Part shown: positions 17,194 through 28,019 of the stretch, piece after piece | Numbering within the stretch: position 1 is the first letter of the stretch | How the letters are laid out: every line of letters begins with the position of its first letter | From: Alicyclobacillus mali NBRC 102425 | GTDB lineage: Bacteria > Bacillota > Bacilli > Alicyclobacillales > Alicyclobacillaceae | Reading direction: 5' to 3' | NCBI RefSeq assembly: GCF_001570745.1 | Contig: NZ_BCSG01000001.1 | Location: 1-64,000 of the forward strand | Length of the DNA stretch: 64,000 bases | The notes under the pieces: model-generated | Seen by the model: the letters and a program-made list of their open reading frames with translations, nothing else | Databases searched by the model: none | What the model was told of the DNA's origin: nothing | Translations under genes and position numbers: made by a program

Positions 17194-19023
17194 ATGGCAA
17201 GAGTGCGGGAAGTCCAGGGTAACGCCGAGGCGCTCCTTCGCGCGCCGTTTATCTACCGAGACGACGAGGCGCTCGAGAAAAAGCTGCAGCTGTCGCTCAT
17301 TCTGCGGCTCGCCTCCTACATGCGGCCCTATCCGAAGCTGATTGGGTTCGCGCTCCTCGCGACGGGCGGCAATCTCGTCGTGACGCTGCTCGCGCCGTAT
17401 CTGGTGGGGCGAGCGGTCGACGCGCTCGTCGGCAATCGCCAGTCCCACCTGCTGTTCGAGTACGCGGCGGCGCTCGTCGCGCTCTATCTCCTCAACTTCG
17501 CCGCGTCATTCTGCCGGATCGATCTCACCAACCGACTCGGGCAACGCGTCATTCAGCGCCTGCGCGATGAGCTGTTCGTCCACGTGCAGGGGCTCTCGTC
17601 CGACTTTTTCGACGCGCGCCCCGCGGGCTCCATCCTGGTCCGCATCCTGAACGACGTGAACTCGCTCCAGGATCTGTTCACGAACGGCGTCATCAATTCG
17701 ATCACGAACGTGTTCACGTTGATAGGCATCATCGCCATCATGTTCTCGCTCAATTGGCGGCTCGCGACGGTCGCGCTGGTCGTCGTGCCGTTCATGTTCG
17801 TCCTGTCGCTGCGCTTGACCGTGCAAATTCGACGCGCCTGGCAACAGGTCCGGCTGCGCCTGAGCCGCCTGAACGCGCACCTGGCGGAAGCCATTCAGGG
17901 CATGCGGGTCACGGAGGCGTACGTCCGCGCAGATGAAAATCAGACCTTCTTCGAGCAAATGAACCGCGATTACATGCGGACTTTTCTGAGAGCGCAGCGG
18001 TTCAGCATCCCGTTTGGCCCGCTGGTGGACCTCACCGGCGCCCTCGGATCGGCGCTTCTGTTCTGGTACGGCGTTCATCTCGTGCACACGGGCGTGGTTA
18101 CCGTCGGGCTTCTCGTCGCGTTCGCGAACTACTTGGGCAGCTTTTGGACGCCCATCAGTCAGCTCGGGCAGCTGTACAACCAGGTGCTCGTCGCAATGGC
18201 GTCGTCGGAGCGCATTTTTCAATACCTCGACACCCGGCCGACGGTGACGGACCGCGGCGTCGTGCGCGAGTTACCGCCTGTCCGGGGGCACGTGGAATTC
18301 TGTCACGTCACCTTCGCCTACCAGCCCGCGCGCCCAGCCATTGAGGACGTCTCGTTCGTGGCGCGTCCGGGGGAGACCATCGCGCTCGTGGGCCACACCG
18401 GCGCTGGGAAATCTACGGTCGTCAATCTGCTCGCCCGCTTCTACGATCCGACCTCGGGCGAGATCCGCATCGACGGACATGATCTCCGCTCCGTTTCACT
18501 CGACAGCCTTCGTCGGCAGATGGGCATGGTGCTACAGGAGACGTTCCTCTTCTCGGGCACGCTCATGGACAACATCCGCTACGGCCGGCCGAATGCGACG
18601 GACGAGGAGTGCATCGCGGCGGCCAAGGCCGTGTACGCGGATGAGTTCATCCGCCGCCTCCCGGACGGTTACTTCACCGAGGTGCAGGAGCGCGGGACCC
18701 GGTTGTCCCAGGGGCAGCGCCAGCTCATCTCGTTTGCGCGCGCCATCCTCGCCGATCCCAGGATCCTCATTCTCGACGAGGCCACGGCGAGCATTGACAC
18801 ATACACGGAGCACCTCATTCAGCGGGCGCTCAAAGTTCTCCTGCAAGGGCGTACTTCGTTCGTCGTCGCGCACCGGCTGTCCACCATTCGCGAGGCGGAT
18901 CAGATTCTCGTGTTTGACGGCGGTCGCATCGTCGAGCGCGGCCGGCACGACGATCTCATGCGCCGCCGCGGCGACTACTACAAGCTCGTGCAGGCGCAGT
19001 ATCGAAGCATGATGGAAGGGTGA
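17194..19023 (+). CDS. ABC exporter, catalytic half-transporter
   Basis: 609 aa from ATG 17194 (AAGGAGAG upstream), one base after the preceding stop. It has a membrane domain with six helices and an ATPase domain with G-H-T-G-A-G-K-S-T, catalytic E529 (L-D-E-A-T-A) and H560 (V-A-H-R-L). Its signature is LSQGQ (504-508) rather than LSGGQ. In a heterodimer, this altered signature would face the D/Q-altered site of the partner, so all degeneracy falls in one nucleotide site, as in TM287/288 and BmrCD. A strong terminator-like hairpin follows at 19144. Confidence 0.88.
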   Translation: MARVREVQGNAEALLRAPFIYRDDEALEKKLQLSLILRLASYMRPYPKLIGFALLATGGNLVVTLLAPYLVGRAVDALVGNRQSHLLFEYAAALVALYLLNFAASFCRIDLTNRLGQRVIQRLRDELFVHVQGLSSDFFDARPAGSILVRILNDVNSLQDLFTNGVINSITNVFTLIGIIAIMFSLNWRLATVALVVVPFMFVLSLRLTVQIRRAWQQVRLRLSRLNAHLAEAIQGMRVTEAYVRADENQTFFEQMNRDYMRTFLRAQRFSIPFGPLVDLTGALGSALLFWYGVHLVHTGVVTVGLLVAFANYLGSFWTPISQLGQLYNQVLVAMASSERIFQYLDTRPTVTDRGVVRELPPVRGHVEFCHVTFAYQPARPAIEDVSFVARPGETIALVGHTGAGKSTVVNLLARFYDPTSGEIRIDGHDLRSVSLDSLRRQMGMVLQETFLFSGTLMDNIRYGRPNATDEECIAAAKAVYADEFIRRLPDGYFTEVQERGTRLSQGQRQLISFARAILADPRILILDEATASIDTYTEHLIQRALKVLLQGRTSFVVAHRLSTIREADQILVFDGGRIVERGRHDDLMRRRGDYYKLVQAQYRSMMEG

Positions 19024-19143
19024 CGTCGGGCTGCACGGAGCGTAGAAGGTCAATTGGGACTGACAGATTCTACGCCATGAATGGAGATTTTCACAATGAT
19101 GAAGTTGGAAAGCTCCTACGCATACTTGATGAAGTCGTTTTCC

Positions 19144-19179
19144 TGCGCGGAACTTTCGCATGTTCCGCGCACATTTTTT
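19144..19179 (+). terminator. Rho-independent terminator after the ABC exporter pair
   Basis: Arms TGCGCGGAAC (19144-19153) and GTTCCGCGCA (19162-19171) pair perfectly around an 8-base loop, followed by a T-tract at 19174-19179. It separates the exporter pair from the toxin-antitoxin pair. Confidence 0.85.
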
Positions 19180-19204
19180 CTTTATGTGGTTCATCCGTTG
19201 CTGT

Positions 19205-19221
19205 ATCCTTGAATCAAGGAT
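19205..19221 (+). promoter_or_regulatory. Palindromic operator before the AbrB-RelE pair
   Basis: ATCCTTGA-A-TCAAGGAT is a perfect 8+1+8 palindrome, 20 bases before the antitoxin start and just ahead of its AAGGAGG ribosome site. It probably overlaps the -10 (TATCCT at 19204). It is a likely site for autorepression by the AbrB-type antitoxin. Confidence 0.55.
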
Positions 19222-19240
19222 GCAAGGAGGTCGTCTAAAC

Positions 19241-19639
19241 ATGACGAGATCGGCGTATGCTGTCAGTGTGCAAGGAAGGGGGCGCACGGCAGTGGAAAAG
19301 TACGTGCGGATCACAGGTAAGCGGCAAGTGACGATTCCGAAGGACTTTTTTGAGCAACTCGACATGGGGACCATTCTGCGTGCCTACATCGAGGATGGTA
19401 GGTTGGTTTTGGAACCGGTGCGAGCCGAAGACCCGATCGACTTTTCGCAGGAAATCATCAACGATCTGGCTGATGAGGGTCTGACCGGCGAGGAACTCAA
19501 AAGAGAGTTTGCGCGCCGTCGCGAGGGAATGCTTGCTGCCATCAAGGAACTCGTTGCAGAAGCCCGGAGGGAGGCGCGGGATGGCTCGGAGCCAGACGGA
19601 GACGCCTTCATGGAAGAGTTGATCAACCGCGATGAGTGA
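19241..19639 (+). CDS. AbrB/SpoVT-type antitoxin
   Basis: 132 aa from ATG 19241, with AAGGAGGT upstream; longer in-frame starts are not preferred. The SpoVT-AbrB fold is at residues ~18-60: K-Y-V-R-I-T-G-K-R-Q-V-T-I-P-K, then RAYIEDGRLVLEPV. The C-terminal half is acidic and helical (EELKREFARRREGMLAAIKELVAEAR), as expected for a segment that wraps the toxin. It overlaps the next gene by eight bases. It would bind DNA and neutralise the partner toxin. Confidence 0.78.
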   Translation: MTRSAYAVSVQGRGRTAVEKYVRITGKRQVTIPKDFFEQLDMGTILRAYIEDGRLVLEPVRAEDPIDFSQEIINDLADEGLTGEELKREFARRREGMLAAIKELVAEARREARDGSEPDGDAFMEELINRDE

Positions 19640-19940
19640 ATACCGGTACAAGTTATCGTCCAGAGCGAAGCAAGTGTTGAAGAAAATCAATGATAAGAAG
19701 CTTCTTCGCAAGTACCGGCAGACGATGCGGAACATCTGCGAATCTCCTTACCAGGGAGGCCATAAAGTCGGGGATTTGAGCGGGCTTTTTACGGTCGGGT
19801 TTCGGTACGTGGACGGCGAACATCGAATTGCTTACACGGTCGTTGAAGACGAGGGCACAGAGCCTTTTGTTCTTATTTTGCTCGTTGGGACGAGCCAAAC
19901 TTTCTACGAGGAATTGAAGCGGATATGGACGGGGCAGTAG
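19632..19940 (+). CDS. RelE/ParE-superfamily toxin
   Basis: 102 aa. Pattern: Y-R-Y-K-L-S-S-R-A-K-Q-V-L-K-K, then GDLSGLFTVGFRYVDGEHRIAYTVVEDEG and an ILLVGTSQTFYEELKRIW tail. This is the RelE-type fold, with the basic strand (R-Y, H-R-I-A-Y) that forms the mRNA-cleaving surface. The start lies inside the antitoxin gene, so translation is coupled. Toxicity and ribosome-dependent mRNA cleavage are inferred from the family. The gene lies alone after its partner, with 400 bases of non-coding DNA following. Confidence 0.8.
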   Translation: MSEYRYKLSSRAKQVLKKINDKKLLRKYRQTMRNICESPYQGGHKVGDLSGLFTVGFRYVDGEHRIAYTVVEDEGTEPFVLILLVGTSQTFYEELKRIWTGQ

Positions 19941-20341
19941 TCGTGGCCGGGGGCATGGCGGTTTCCAGCTTTTGTAGTGCTCTGCTCGAATCGAGTTTGA
20001 CAGCACCATGGGTATGGAAGCGGATTGTAGGGGCATGTTTGTACCACATGCACTTCAGCCCCGCGTGGCTGCGAGGCGAATGAGAGACCGATTCGCCTTG
20101 TGGCATGTTGTATGGTCTACACAGCCAATGTCATGTGCTGGCACCGGCGCTTGTGCACCACCGCATGACGGTCTAACACAGTGGGGGCCCCTACGTGAAC
20201 TTGACACGCACAGCCGTACAGCCTTGCTTTTCTTTGACTGATTGAACATTGTATACTGTCGTTGGCCCGGCGAGACAGGCCGGGCTTTATGCATTCATGA
20301 CGGACTCATCCATCCGCTTCGAGACAGATTGCGGGGGGCGA
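19941..20341 (+). other. Non-coding gap between toxin gene and coaA
   Basis: 401 bases without a supportable gene. It contains a TTGACA at 19997 without a good -10, a TATACT at 20252-20257, and a hairpin at 20265-20285 (GCCCGGC and GCCGGGC around GAGACAG, then TTT). The hairpin could be a weak terminator or a leader structure for coaA. Confidence 0.45.
20265..20288 (+). terminator. Weak terminator-like hairpin in the coaA leader
   Basis: A 7-bp stem (GCCCGGC, 20265-20271; GCCGGGC, 20279-20285) followed by only TTT. It lies just downstream of the TATACT at 20252, so it could act as an attenuator. Confidence 0.3.
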
Positions 20342-21304
20342 ATGATGCAGAATCAGGCACAGGCCAGCGAGCGCTTGTCTCCCTTTTTGACCCTGTCGCG
20401 CGAGGAGTGGAGCCGACTGCGCGACTCCACGCCGCTCCTTCTCTCCGAGGGCGATCTCGCCCAGCTTCACGGCTTGAACGAGCGCGTGTCACTGGAGGAG
20501 GTCGAGGAGGTCTATCTGCCCCTCTCCAGGCTCCTCAACCTGTATGTGGCCGCGACCCAGAGCCTGTACGAGGCCACGCATGCGTTTTTGGGCCATCAGT
20601 CGCGCAAGGTGCCCTATATCATCGGCATCGCGGGCAGCGTCGCCGTCGGCAAGAGCACGACTGCACGCATCATCCAGGCGCTTTTGTCGCGCTGGCCCAA
20701 CCATCCGACGGTCGATCTCGTCACCACCGACGGCTTTCTCTATCCGAACGCCGAACTCGAGCGTCGAGGCTTGATGCAAAGAAAGGGCTTTCCAGAGAGC
20801 TACGACACGCGGCGCTTGATTCGATTTCTGGCGGACATCAAATCCGGAAAACCGCGCGCCGAGGCGCCCGTTTACTCGCACATTGAATATGACATTGTGC
20901 GCGGAGAGCGCATCGTGGTGGAGCAGCCCGACATCCTGATTCTCGAGGGGTTGAACGTGCTTCAGACGCGCACGTCTTCGAGCGGGCGCCCGATGACCAT
21001 TTTTGTCTCCGACTTCTTTGACTTCTCCATCTACGTGGATGCCCCTGAAGATCTCATCCGCGGCTGGTATGTCGATCGGTTTTTGAAGCTTCGCGAGACC
21101 GCATTCCGAGATCCGAAGTCCTACTTCCGGCGTTACGCGGATTTGTCCGATGATGAAGCCGTGGCAACGGCGCTGCGCATCTGGGAGGAGATCAACGCGA
21201 AGAACTTGCGCGAGAACATTGCGCCGACGAAGTCCCGGGCGGATCTCATTCTGGGGAAGGGCGCGCAACACCGCGTACAGGAGGTCCATCTGCGCAAGAT
21301 ATGA
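20342..21304 (+). CDS. coaA: Pantothenate kinase, type I
   Basis: 320 aa from ATG 20342 (GGGGGG upstream), matching the usual ~316-319 aa. It carries the P-loop G-S-V-A-V-G-K-S-T, then [12 protein letters not shown], the GFPESYD turn, and [10 protein letters not shown]. It phosphorylates pantothenate, the first and regulated step of coenzyme A synthesis. The upstream frame continues to 20249 without a better start. The cggR promoter begins 16 bases after its stop, so transcription probably ends or reads through here; no terminator was seen. Confidence 0.93.
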   Translation: MMQNQAQASERLSPFLTLSREEWSRLRDSTPLLLSEGDLAQLHGLNERVSLEEVEEVYLPLSRLLNLYVAATQSLYEATHAFLGHQSRKVPYIIGIAGSVAVGKSTTARIIQALLSRWPNHPTVDLVTTDGFLYPNAELERRGLMQRKGFPESYDTRRLIRFLADIKSGKPRAEAPVYSHIEYDIVRGERIVVEQPDILILEGLNVLQTRTSSSGRPMTIFVSDFFDFSIYVDAPEDLIRGWYVDRFLKLRETAFRDPKSYFRRYADLSDDEAVATALRIWEEINAKNLRENIAPTKSRADLILGKGAQHRVQEVHLRKI

Positions 21305-21319
21305 ACGGGCCGGGACGCA

Positions 21320-21348
21320 TTGCGCCTGCGCTGCAAACGCGCTACACT
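21320..21348 (+). promoter_or_regulatory. cggR-gapA promoter
   Basis: TTGCGC (21320) and TACACT (21343) with a 17-base spacer. The predicted start of transcription falls directly before the CggR operator. Confidence 0.6.
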
Positions 21349-21356
21349 GAAAGCGA

Positions 21357-21393
21357 TGGGACGGTATGAGGATCCTACGGGACGGAAAATGTC
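21357..21393 (+). promoter_or_regulatory. CggR operator
   Basis: CGGGAC-N6-TGTC at 21378-21393 matches the published Bacillus subtilis CggR half-operator. A second copy, TGGGAC at 21357, lies 21 bases upstream with a weaker right part, giving the expected tandem arrangement. A further CGGGAC lies at 21311, upstream of the promoter. In B. subtilis, CggR bound here blocks transcription until fructose-1,6-bisphosphate is present. Confidence 0.75.
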
Positions 21394-21471
21394 CCTTTCG
21401 TTCCGAGGGATCTTCCCCGACGATAGGCGTTGTGGCGACACGACCGACCAGTGACGATGAGGAGAAGTGGC

Positions 21472-23527
<2,056 letters not shown>

Positions 23528-23544
23528 CGTTTACGAAGCAGGAG

Positions 23545-23588
23545 CCCGCGCCCACCGTGCCCGATGGCATCGGCGGCGCGGGTTTTTT
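23545..23588 (+). terminator. Rho-independent terminator after gapA
   Basis: Outer arms CCCGCGCC (23545-23552) and GGCGCGGG (23575-23582), an inner CCGAT/ATCGG stem, then TTTTTT at 23583-23588. Confidence 0.9.
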
Positions 23589-23692
23589 GCTTACATTTGG
23601 CCTTTGGGACGGATCTCAGGCGGGAGGAATTCCGACGCGCCTGACCGAACTGGATAAGGAGATGAAGGTGGTCGAGATGGGAGGCGCAGAGG

Positions 23693-24895
23693 ATGGAGCG
23701 CGCGGTGAGCCTCGAAGACCGCCTGTGGATGGTCGGCAAGATGTTCGCGATGGTCGAGCGGTACTTCGCTCACTGGGAGGATTCCTACATCCAGCCCGAT
23801 GCGTGGGACAATCGCTATTCGACCTATCTTCAGGAGGCCACACGGTTTCCCACACGTCGAGACTTTGAGCGAATGATGCAGCGGCTGGTCGCGCAGCTGG
23901 GCAATCGCCACACGTGGTTCCGAGACACCTTGACGGTCCGTGAGGGCTTGGGTCTGCGCCTGCGCAGACTTCGGGAAAGTTGGTATGTTGTCGAAAGCGC
24001 ACACGAAGCAGTACGGCCGGGGGCGGCCGTCGTGACGTTGAACGAGCGGACGCCAGCAGAGTGGATGGATGAGGCGAGTCCTTATATGCGGAGCCAGGAC
24101 GAGCGCTTGCGCGAAGAGGAGTGGCAACGGGTCATTCCGACCTTGGTGGACGGGAATTCGTGGGCCCTCGAATTGGACGACGGCCTGCGCCGGTGCGCCG
24201 TCATGATCCCTCGAATGTTCCCTGATTCGCGCAAGGAGATGCCGGAAGGGCGGTGGCTCGTGCCGGATCGCGTCGCATACCTTCGCGTGCCAAGCTTTGC
24301 AGATCCCGCATACGAAGAGGCTGCCGTGGCGTGGGTGACGCGCGTGTCGAACGCAGACGCCCTCGTGGTGGACGTCCGGGGCAATACGGGAGGTGCGACG
24401 CCCACAAAGCTCCTTCGGGTCTTGATGGAGAGGTCATGGCCGTGGTGGACGGAGTTTGCCGCTGATGTGGGCTTTCTGTGGCGGCGTTCCACAGGTGCGG
24501 GTGAGTTCTCCATTCGGCCGGACGGCAGCGGTGCCGTGTGGCGACCGCCGTATGGGCAACCGGAGGAACCTGTGTTCCGAGGGCGATTGGCAGTCTTGGT
24601 GGATCGCGCGACCGCGTCTGCGGCCGAGGACTTCGTGATGCCGCTCCTCGTGACGAAACGCGCCATCGTGATGGGGGAAACGACGTCCGGGTCGACTGGG
24701 CAACCGGTTATCTGTCAGCGCGCCGGCTTCAGCATGGGCGTCGGCGCCATTCGCGCATCGCTTCCCGACGGACGTGCGTTCGAAAACGTTGGTCTCCGGC
24801 CCCGTGTGTCTGTGGATATCTCGCCCGAGGACCTGTCTTCGGGGCGCGATCCGGCATTGGAGCTGGCCCTCGAACTTCTTGCGAGCGACGATTGA
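23693..24895 (+). CDS. S41-family peptidase (CtpA-like), cytoplasmic form
   Basis: 400 aa. The C-terminal half has the S41 core: DRVAYLRVPSF, then ADALVVDVRGNTGG, and D-R-A-T-A-S-A-A-E-D-F holding the likely catalytic serine, followed by GETTSGSTGQ. The N-terminal ~150 residues are helical; a PDZ-like stretch is weak (LRESWYVVESAHEAVRPGAAVVTLN). No signal peptide or membrane segment is seen, unlike most CtpA proteins, so it may act in the cytoplasm or not be a classical tail-specific protease. It lies 22 bases before exoA. Confidence 0.75.
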   Translation: MERAVSLEDRLWMVGKMFAMVERYFAHWEDSYIQPDAWDNRYSTYLQEATRFPTRRDFERMMQRLVAQLGNRHTWFRDTLTVREGLGLRLRRLRESWYVVESAHEAVRPGAAVVTLNERTPAEWMDEASPYMRSQDERLREEEWQRVIPTLVDGNSWALELDDGLRRCAVMIPRMFPDSRKEMPEGRWLVPDRVAYLRVPSFADPAYEEAAVAWVTRVSNADALVVDVRGNTGGATPTKLLRVLMERSWPWWTEFAADVGFLWRRSTGAGEFSIRPDGSGAVWRPPYGQPEEPVFRGRLAVLVDRATASAAEDFVMPLLVTKRAIVMGETTSGSTGQPVICQRAGFSMGVGAIRASLPDGRAFENVGLRPRVSVDISPEDLSSGRDPALELALELLASDD

Positions 24896-24917
24896 CGATC
24901 TGGTGAGGAGGACGACG

Positions 24918-25676
24918 TTGAGGTTCGTATCGTGGAACGTGAATGGGCTTCGCGCCTGCGTGAACAAGGGCGCATTTCTTCCGTATTTCGAGTCCGTCGA
25001 TGCCGACGTGTTTTGCGTTCAGGAGACGAAACTGCAGGCGGGACAGATTCAGCTTCCCATCGGAGAGGCATATCAGCAATTTTGGAACTATGCAGAGCGA
25101 AAAGGCTACTCCGGCACGGCCGTGTTCACGCGCATACCGCCGCTCGACGTTCGCTACGGGTTTGGCGACGGGATCGATCCAGAAGGCCGGATCATCACGC
25201 TCGAATTTCCCTCGTTTTACGTGGTGACCGTGTACACGCCGAACGCGAAGCGGGATCTGTCGCGCCTGCCATATCGCCTGGAATGGGAGGACGCGTTTCG
25301 CGCCTATCTCTGTGCGCTGGATCGAGAGAAACCCGTGATCGCGTGCGGGGATCTCAACGTGGCGCATCAGGAGATCGACATCAAAAACGCGAAATCGAAT
25401 CGCGGAAACTCGGGGTTCACGGACGAGGAGCGGGGGAAGATGACCGAACTTCTCGGCGCGGGCTTTGTAGACACCTTTCGCGCGCTGCACCCGGACGTGA
25501 CGGACAAGTACACGTGGTGGTCCAACATGCCACGCGTCAGGGAGCGGAACATCGGATGGCGGATCGACTATTTCCTCGTCAGTGACCGCCTGCGGGAACG
25601 CATCCTCGGCGCTCGCATCGACGATCACGTCCTCGGGAGCGATCACTGTCCGGTGGTGTTGGAGGTGGAGCTGTGA
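24918..25676 (+). CDS. exoA: Exodeoxyribonuclease III / AP endonuclease
   Basis: 252 aa from TTG 24918, chosen because GGAGG lies about seven bases upstream and the protein then starts M-R-F-V-S-W-N-V-N-G-L-R, the exact family start. Further motifs are CVQETKLQ, CGDLNVAHQEIDIKN, GWRIDYFLVS and LGSDHCPV with the catalytic Asp-His pair. It cuts DNA at abasic sites and trims 3' ends in base-excision repair. It converges on purA. Confidence 0.94.
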   Translation: MRFVSWNVNGLRACVNKGAFLPYFESVDADVFCVQETKLQAGQIQLPIGEAYQQFWNYAERKGYSGTAVFTRIPPLDVRYGFGDGIDPEGRIITLEFPSFYVVTVYTPNAKRDLSRLPYRLEWEDAFRAYLCALDREKPVIACGDLNVAHQEIDIKNAKSNRGNSGFTDEERGKMTELLGAGFVDTFRALHPDVTDKYTWWSNMPRVRERNIGWRIDYFLVSDRLRERILGARIDDHVLGSDHCPVVLEVEL

Positions 25677-25704
25677 CCTCGCCGTGTCGTTGCGTCGCGA
25701 CGGG

Positions 25705-25730
25705 GAGGTGAGGGGACATTCCCTCACCTC
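25705..25730. terminator. Bidirectional hairpin between exoA and purA
   Basis: Arms GAGGTGAGGG (25705-25714) and CCCTCACCTC (25721-25730) pair perfectly around six bases. No T-tract follows on either side. The right arm lies over the stop codon of purA. Confidence 0.5.
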
Positions 25731-26980
25731 ACAATCGTCTGCTCCCGGCTCGGTCCGACGCTCACGTACCGGATGGGAACGCCGACCTGTTCCTCAATCA
25801 AGCTCACATATCGCCGCGCGGCTTCGGGAAGATCGTCAAACGCCCTGCAGTCACCGATATCCTCGCGCCAACCGGGAACCGATTCGTATATCGGCTTGAC
25901 CTGTTCCATCTCGTAGGCAGCCGGAGGCCATTCGAGGCGTTGGCCGCCCAACTCATACGCGACGGCGACGCGGATCTCGTCAAGGCCGGAGAGGACGTCC
26001 AGCTTCATGAGCGCAAGTTCCGTGTACCCATTGATCCACGCGCCATAGCGCAGAGCCGGGAGATCGAGCCAGCCACAGCCGCGCGGCCGCCCCGTGGTGG
26101 CGCCGTATTCGTGGCCGCGATCGCGCAGGAAGGCGCCAAAGTCGTCGTGCAATTCCGTCGGGAACGGACCTTCGCCGACGGCCGTGGTGTACGCCTTCGT
26201 GATGCCCGTGATGCGCTCAAGCTTGGTGGGGGGCACGCCGGCGCCGCTGCACACGGCCCCCGCGATGGGATTCGAGGACGTCACGAATGGGTACACGCCC
26301 CAGTCGAGATCGCGCATGATGCCGAGCTGTCCCTCGAAAAGCACGTGCTTGTTCGATTGCGCGGCCTCATAGAAGAGCGGCGTCGTATCCGTGATGTACG
26401 GGAGAAGCGCATCGCGCGACGCGGCGATGGGTTGCCACACGTCTTCCCACGTCCCGTAGCGCTCGAGGCCTGGCAGACGCCGGCACTTTGCCTCAAAGGC
26501 TGAGCGCACGCGCTCCTTCAGGCGGTCGAGATGGCGCATTTCGCCCATTTGAATGCCGAATCGCCCCACTTTGTCCTGGTACGCGGGGCCGATTCCCTGC
26601 AACGTCGTGCCGACTTTTCTCGATCTCGCCTCTTCTTCCCACATGTCCTGCCAAATGTGATATGGCAGCACCATGTGCGCTCGGTCCGAGATGACAAGTC
26701 GTCTCGTGTCGATCCCGGCTTCCGCGAGTGCCGCGAGTTCCTCGACCAGTTTCGGCGGATTCACCACCACCCCTGCGCCGAGCACGCACAGCGTGTGCGC
26801 GTGAAAGATGCCCGACGGAACCAGGTGGAGCGCAAACTTGCCGAACGAATTCACGATGGTGTGGCCTGCGTTGCCGCCTCCCTGGTAGCGGACGACGATG
26901 TCCGCTTCCTCGGCCAGGTAATCGACCATTTTTCCCTTGCCTTCGTCGCCGTATTGGGCGCCCACAACTGCATGAAACAT
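25724..26980 (-). CDS. purA: Adenylosuccinate synthetase
   Basis: 418 aa from ATG 26980, with GGAGGAGGG upstream. The start G-A-Q-Y-G-D-E-G-K-G-K is the GTP-binding signature with the catalytic aspartate. R-Y-Q-G-G-G-N-A-G-H-T holds the catalytic histidine, and TTTGRPRGCGWLDLPALRYG lies in the C-terminal domain. It joins IMP and aspartate with GTP, the first step from IMP to AMP. Length is slightly under the common ~428-432 aa. It has its own promoter (27009-27037), divergent from a LysR gene. Confidence 0.95.
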   Translation of the reverse strand: MFHAVVGAQYGDEGKGKMVDYLAEEADIVVRYQGGGNAGHTIVNSFGKFALHLVPSGIFHAHTLCVLGAGVVVNPPKLVEELAALAEAGIDTRRLVISDRAHMVLPYHIWQDMWEEEARSRKVGTTLQGIGPAYQDKVGRFGIQMGEMRHLDRLKERVRSAFEAKCRRLPGLERYGTWEDVWQPIAASRDALLPYITDTTPLFYEAAQSNKHVLFEGQLGIMRDLDWGVYPFVTSSNPIAGAVCSGAGVPPTKLERITGITKAYTTAVGEGPFPTELHDDFGAFLRDRGHEYGATTGRPRGCGWLDLPALRYGAWINGYTELALMKLDVLSGLDEIRVAVAYELGGQRLEWPPAAYEMEQVKPIYESVPGWREDIGDCRAFDDLPEAARRYVSLIEEQVGVPIRYVSVGPSREQTIVR

Positions 26981-27008
26981 CGCGCGTTCCCTCCTCCAAC
27001 ACAACATC

Positions 27009-27037
27009 AGTGTACGACGCGCCTTTCTATGTGTAAA
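27009..27037 (-). promoter_or_regulatory. purA promoter
   Basis: On the minus strand, TTTACA (27037-27032) and TACACT (27014-27009) are separated by 17 bases, 28 bases from the purA start codon. Confidence 0.65.
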
Positions 27038-27086
27038 ATGAATGATACGTATTCTTTTCATTCTCAACTCGTATGGAGTGGTGGAG

Positions 27087-27998
27087 ATGTTCGAGGCTCT
27101 GCGAGCGTTGGTCACGGTTGTGTCGCTCGGCAGCGTGTCCGAGGCGGCCCGTGCGCTCCATGTGACGCAGCCGACGGTGACGCGCCAGATTCAGCAACTG
27201 GAGCGCCACTTCGGACAGGCCCTTTTCGACAGGAGCGGCAAGCGACTTGCGCTGACGCCCGCAGGCGAGCGCGTACACGCGTACGCGCTTGAGGTGCTGC
27301 GCAAGCAGGAGGAGTTGGCGGAGTCGCTGCTCGAGATGTCGAATCCCGAGGCGGGTCTGGTGCGCATCGGGGCGGGGCTTTCTCCCACGCTGTATCGCTT
27401 GCCGACCATGGTCGCTCGGTACGCTTCCATGCACCCGCGCGTGAGGTTCCAGGTGGTGACGGGATCGTCCAAGGTGACGCTCGAGCGCCTTGGCGCGCGA
27501 GCCGTCGATCTCGCCATTGTGACGACGCCTCCCGAAGACGAGGCGGGCCTGGAACAAATCGCGCTGTGGCGCGACGAACTCGTCGCGGTCGCCCCGTCGT
27601 ATCACGCGCTCGCGGGCAAGCGCGCGACGATGGCGGAGTTGGCGCAGCACCCGCTGGTGGTGATGCACGGTGAGTCGGGACTGCGGCGGCAGATCGACGA
27701 GCTGCTGCACCGCGCAGGGGTGGAGCGGCCAGCCCCGCCGGTGATGGAGACGGACAGCCTGGAGGCCATGAACCGGTTCGTGCAGGCGGGCCTCGGCCTC
27801 GCGGTCGTGCCCTGGCCAGCGGTCGAGGACGATGTGACCCAAGGGCGGTTGAAACTCGTCCATATCGTGGGCTGCGATCTCGGCCAGCGCACCGTGACGC
27901 TCATCTGGCGCAGGGAGTCGCACATTCCTGCGGCTGCGCGGGCGTTCATCGATTGGCTGGCTTCCTTGAAAGCGGCGGCGTCGAGCGAATTGCGGTAA
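27087..27998 (+). CDS. LysR-family transcriptional regulator
   Basis: 303 aa from ATG 27087 (TGGTGGAG upstream). The N-terminal winged helix is SVSEAARALHVTQPTVTRQIQQLERHFGQALFDR, and residues ~90-300 form the periplasmic-binding-like effector domain. LysR proteins bind near their own divergent promoter, and the sequence between it and purA contains ATACGTAT at about 27046. Its target is unknown. The response-regulator gene starts 21 bases after it, so the three genes may share a transcript. Confidence 0.88.
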   Translation: MFEALRALVTVVSLGSVSEAARALHVTQPTVTRQIQQLERHFGQALFDRSGKRLALTPAGERVHAYALEVLRKQEELAESLLEMSNPEAGLVRIGAGLSPTLYRLPTMVARYASMHPRVRFQVVTGSSKVTLERLGARAVDLAIVTTPPEDEAGLEQIALWRDELVAVAPSYHALAGKRATMAELAQHPLVVMHGESGLRRQIDELLHRAGVERPAPPVMETDSLEAMNRFVQAGLGLAVVPWPAVEDDVTQGRLKLVHIVGCDLGQRTVTLIWRRESHIPAAARAFIDWLASLKAAASSELR

Positions 27999-28019
27999 GA
28001 TGAGGGCGGTGATCGAGCG

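Noticed and set aside
19020-19238. 72-codon frame between the ABC exporter and the antitoxin
   Set aside because: It spans the terminator hairpin and the operator palindrome, with no family or ribosome site.
25940-26503. 187-codon plus-strand frame within purA
   Set aside because: Antisense to purA with no supporting signal.
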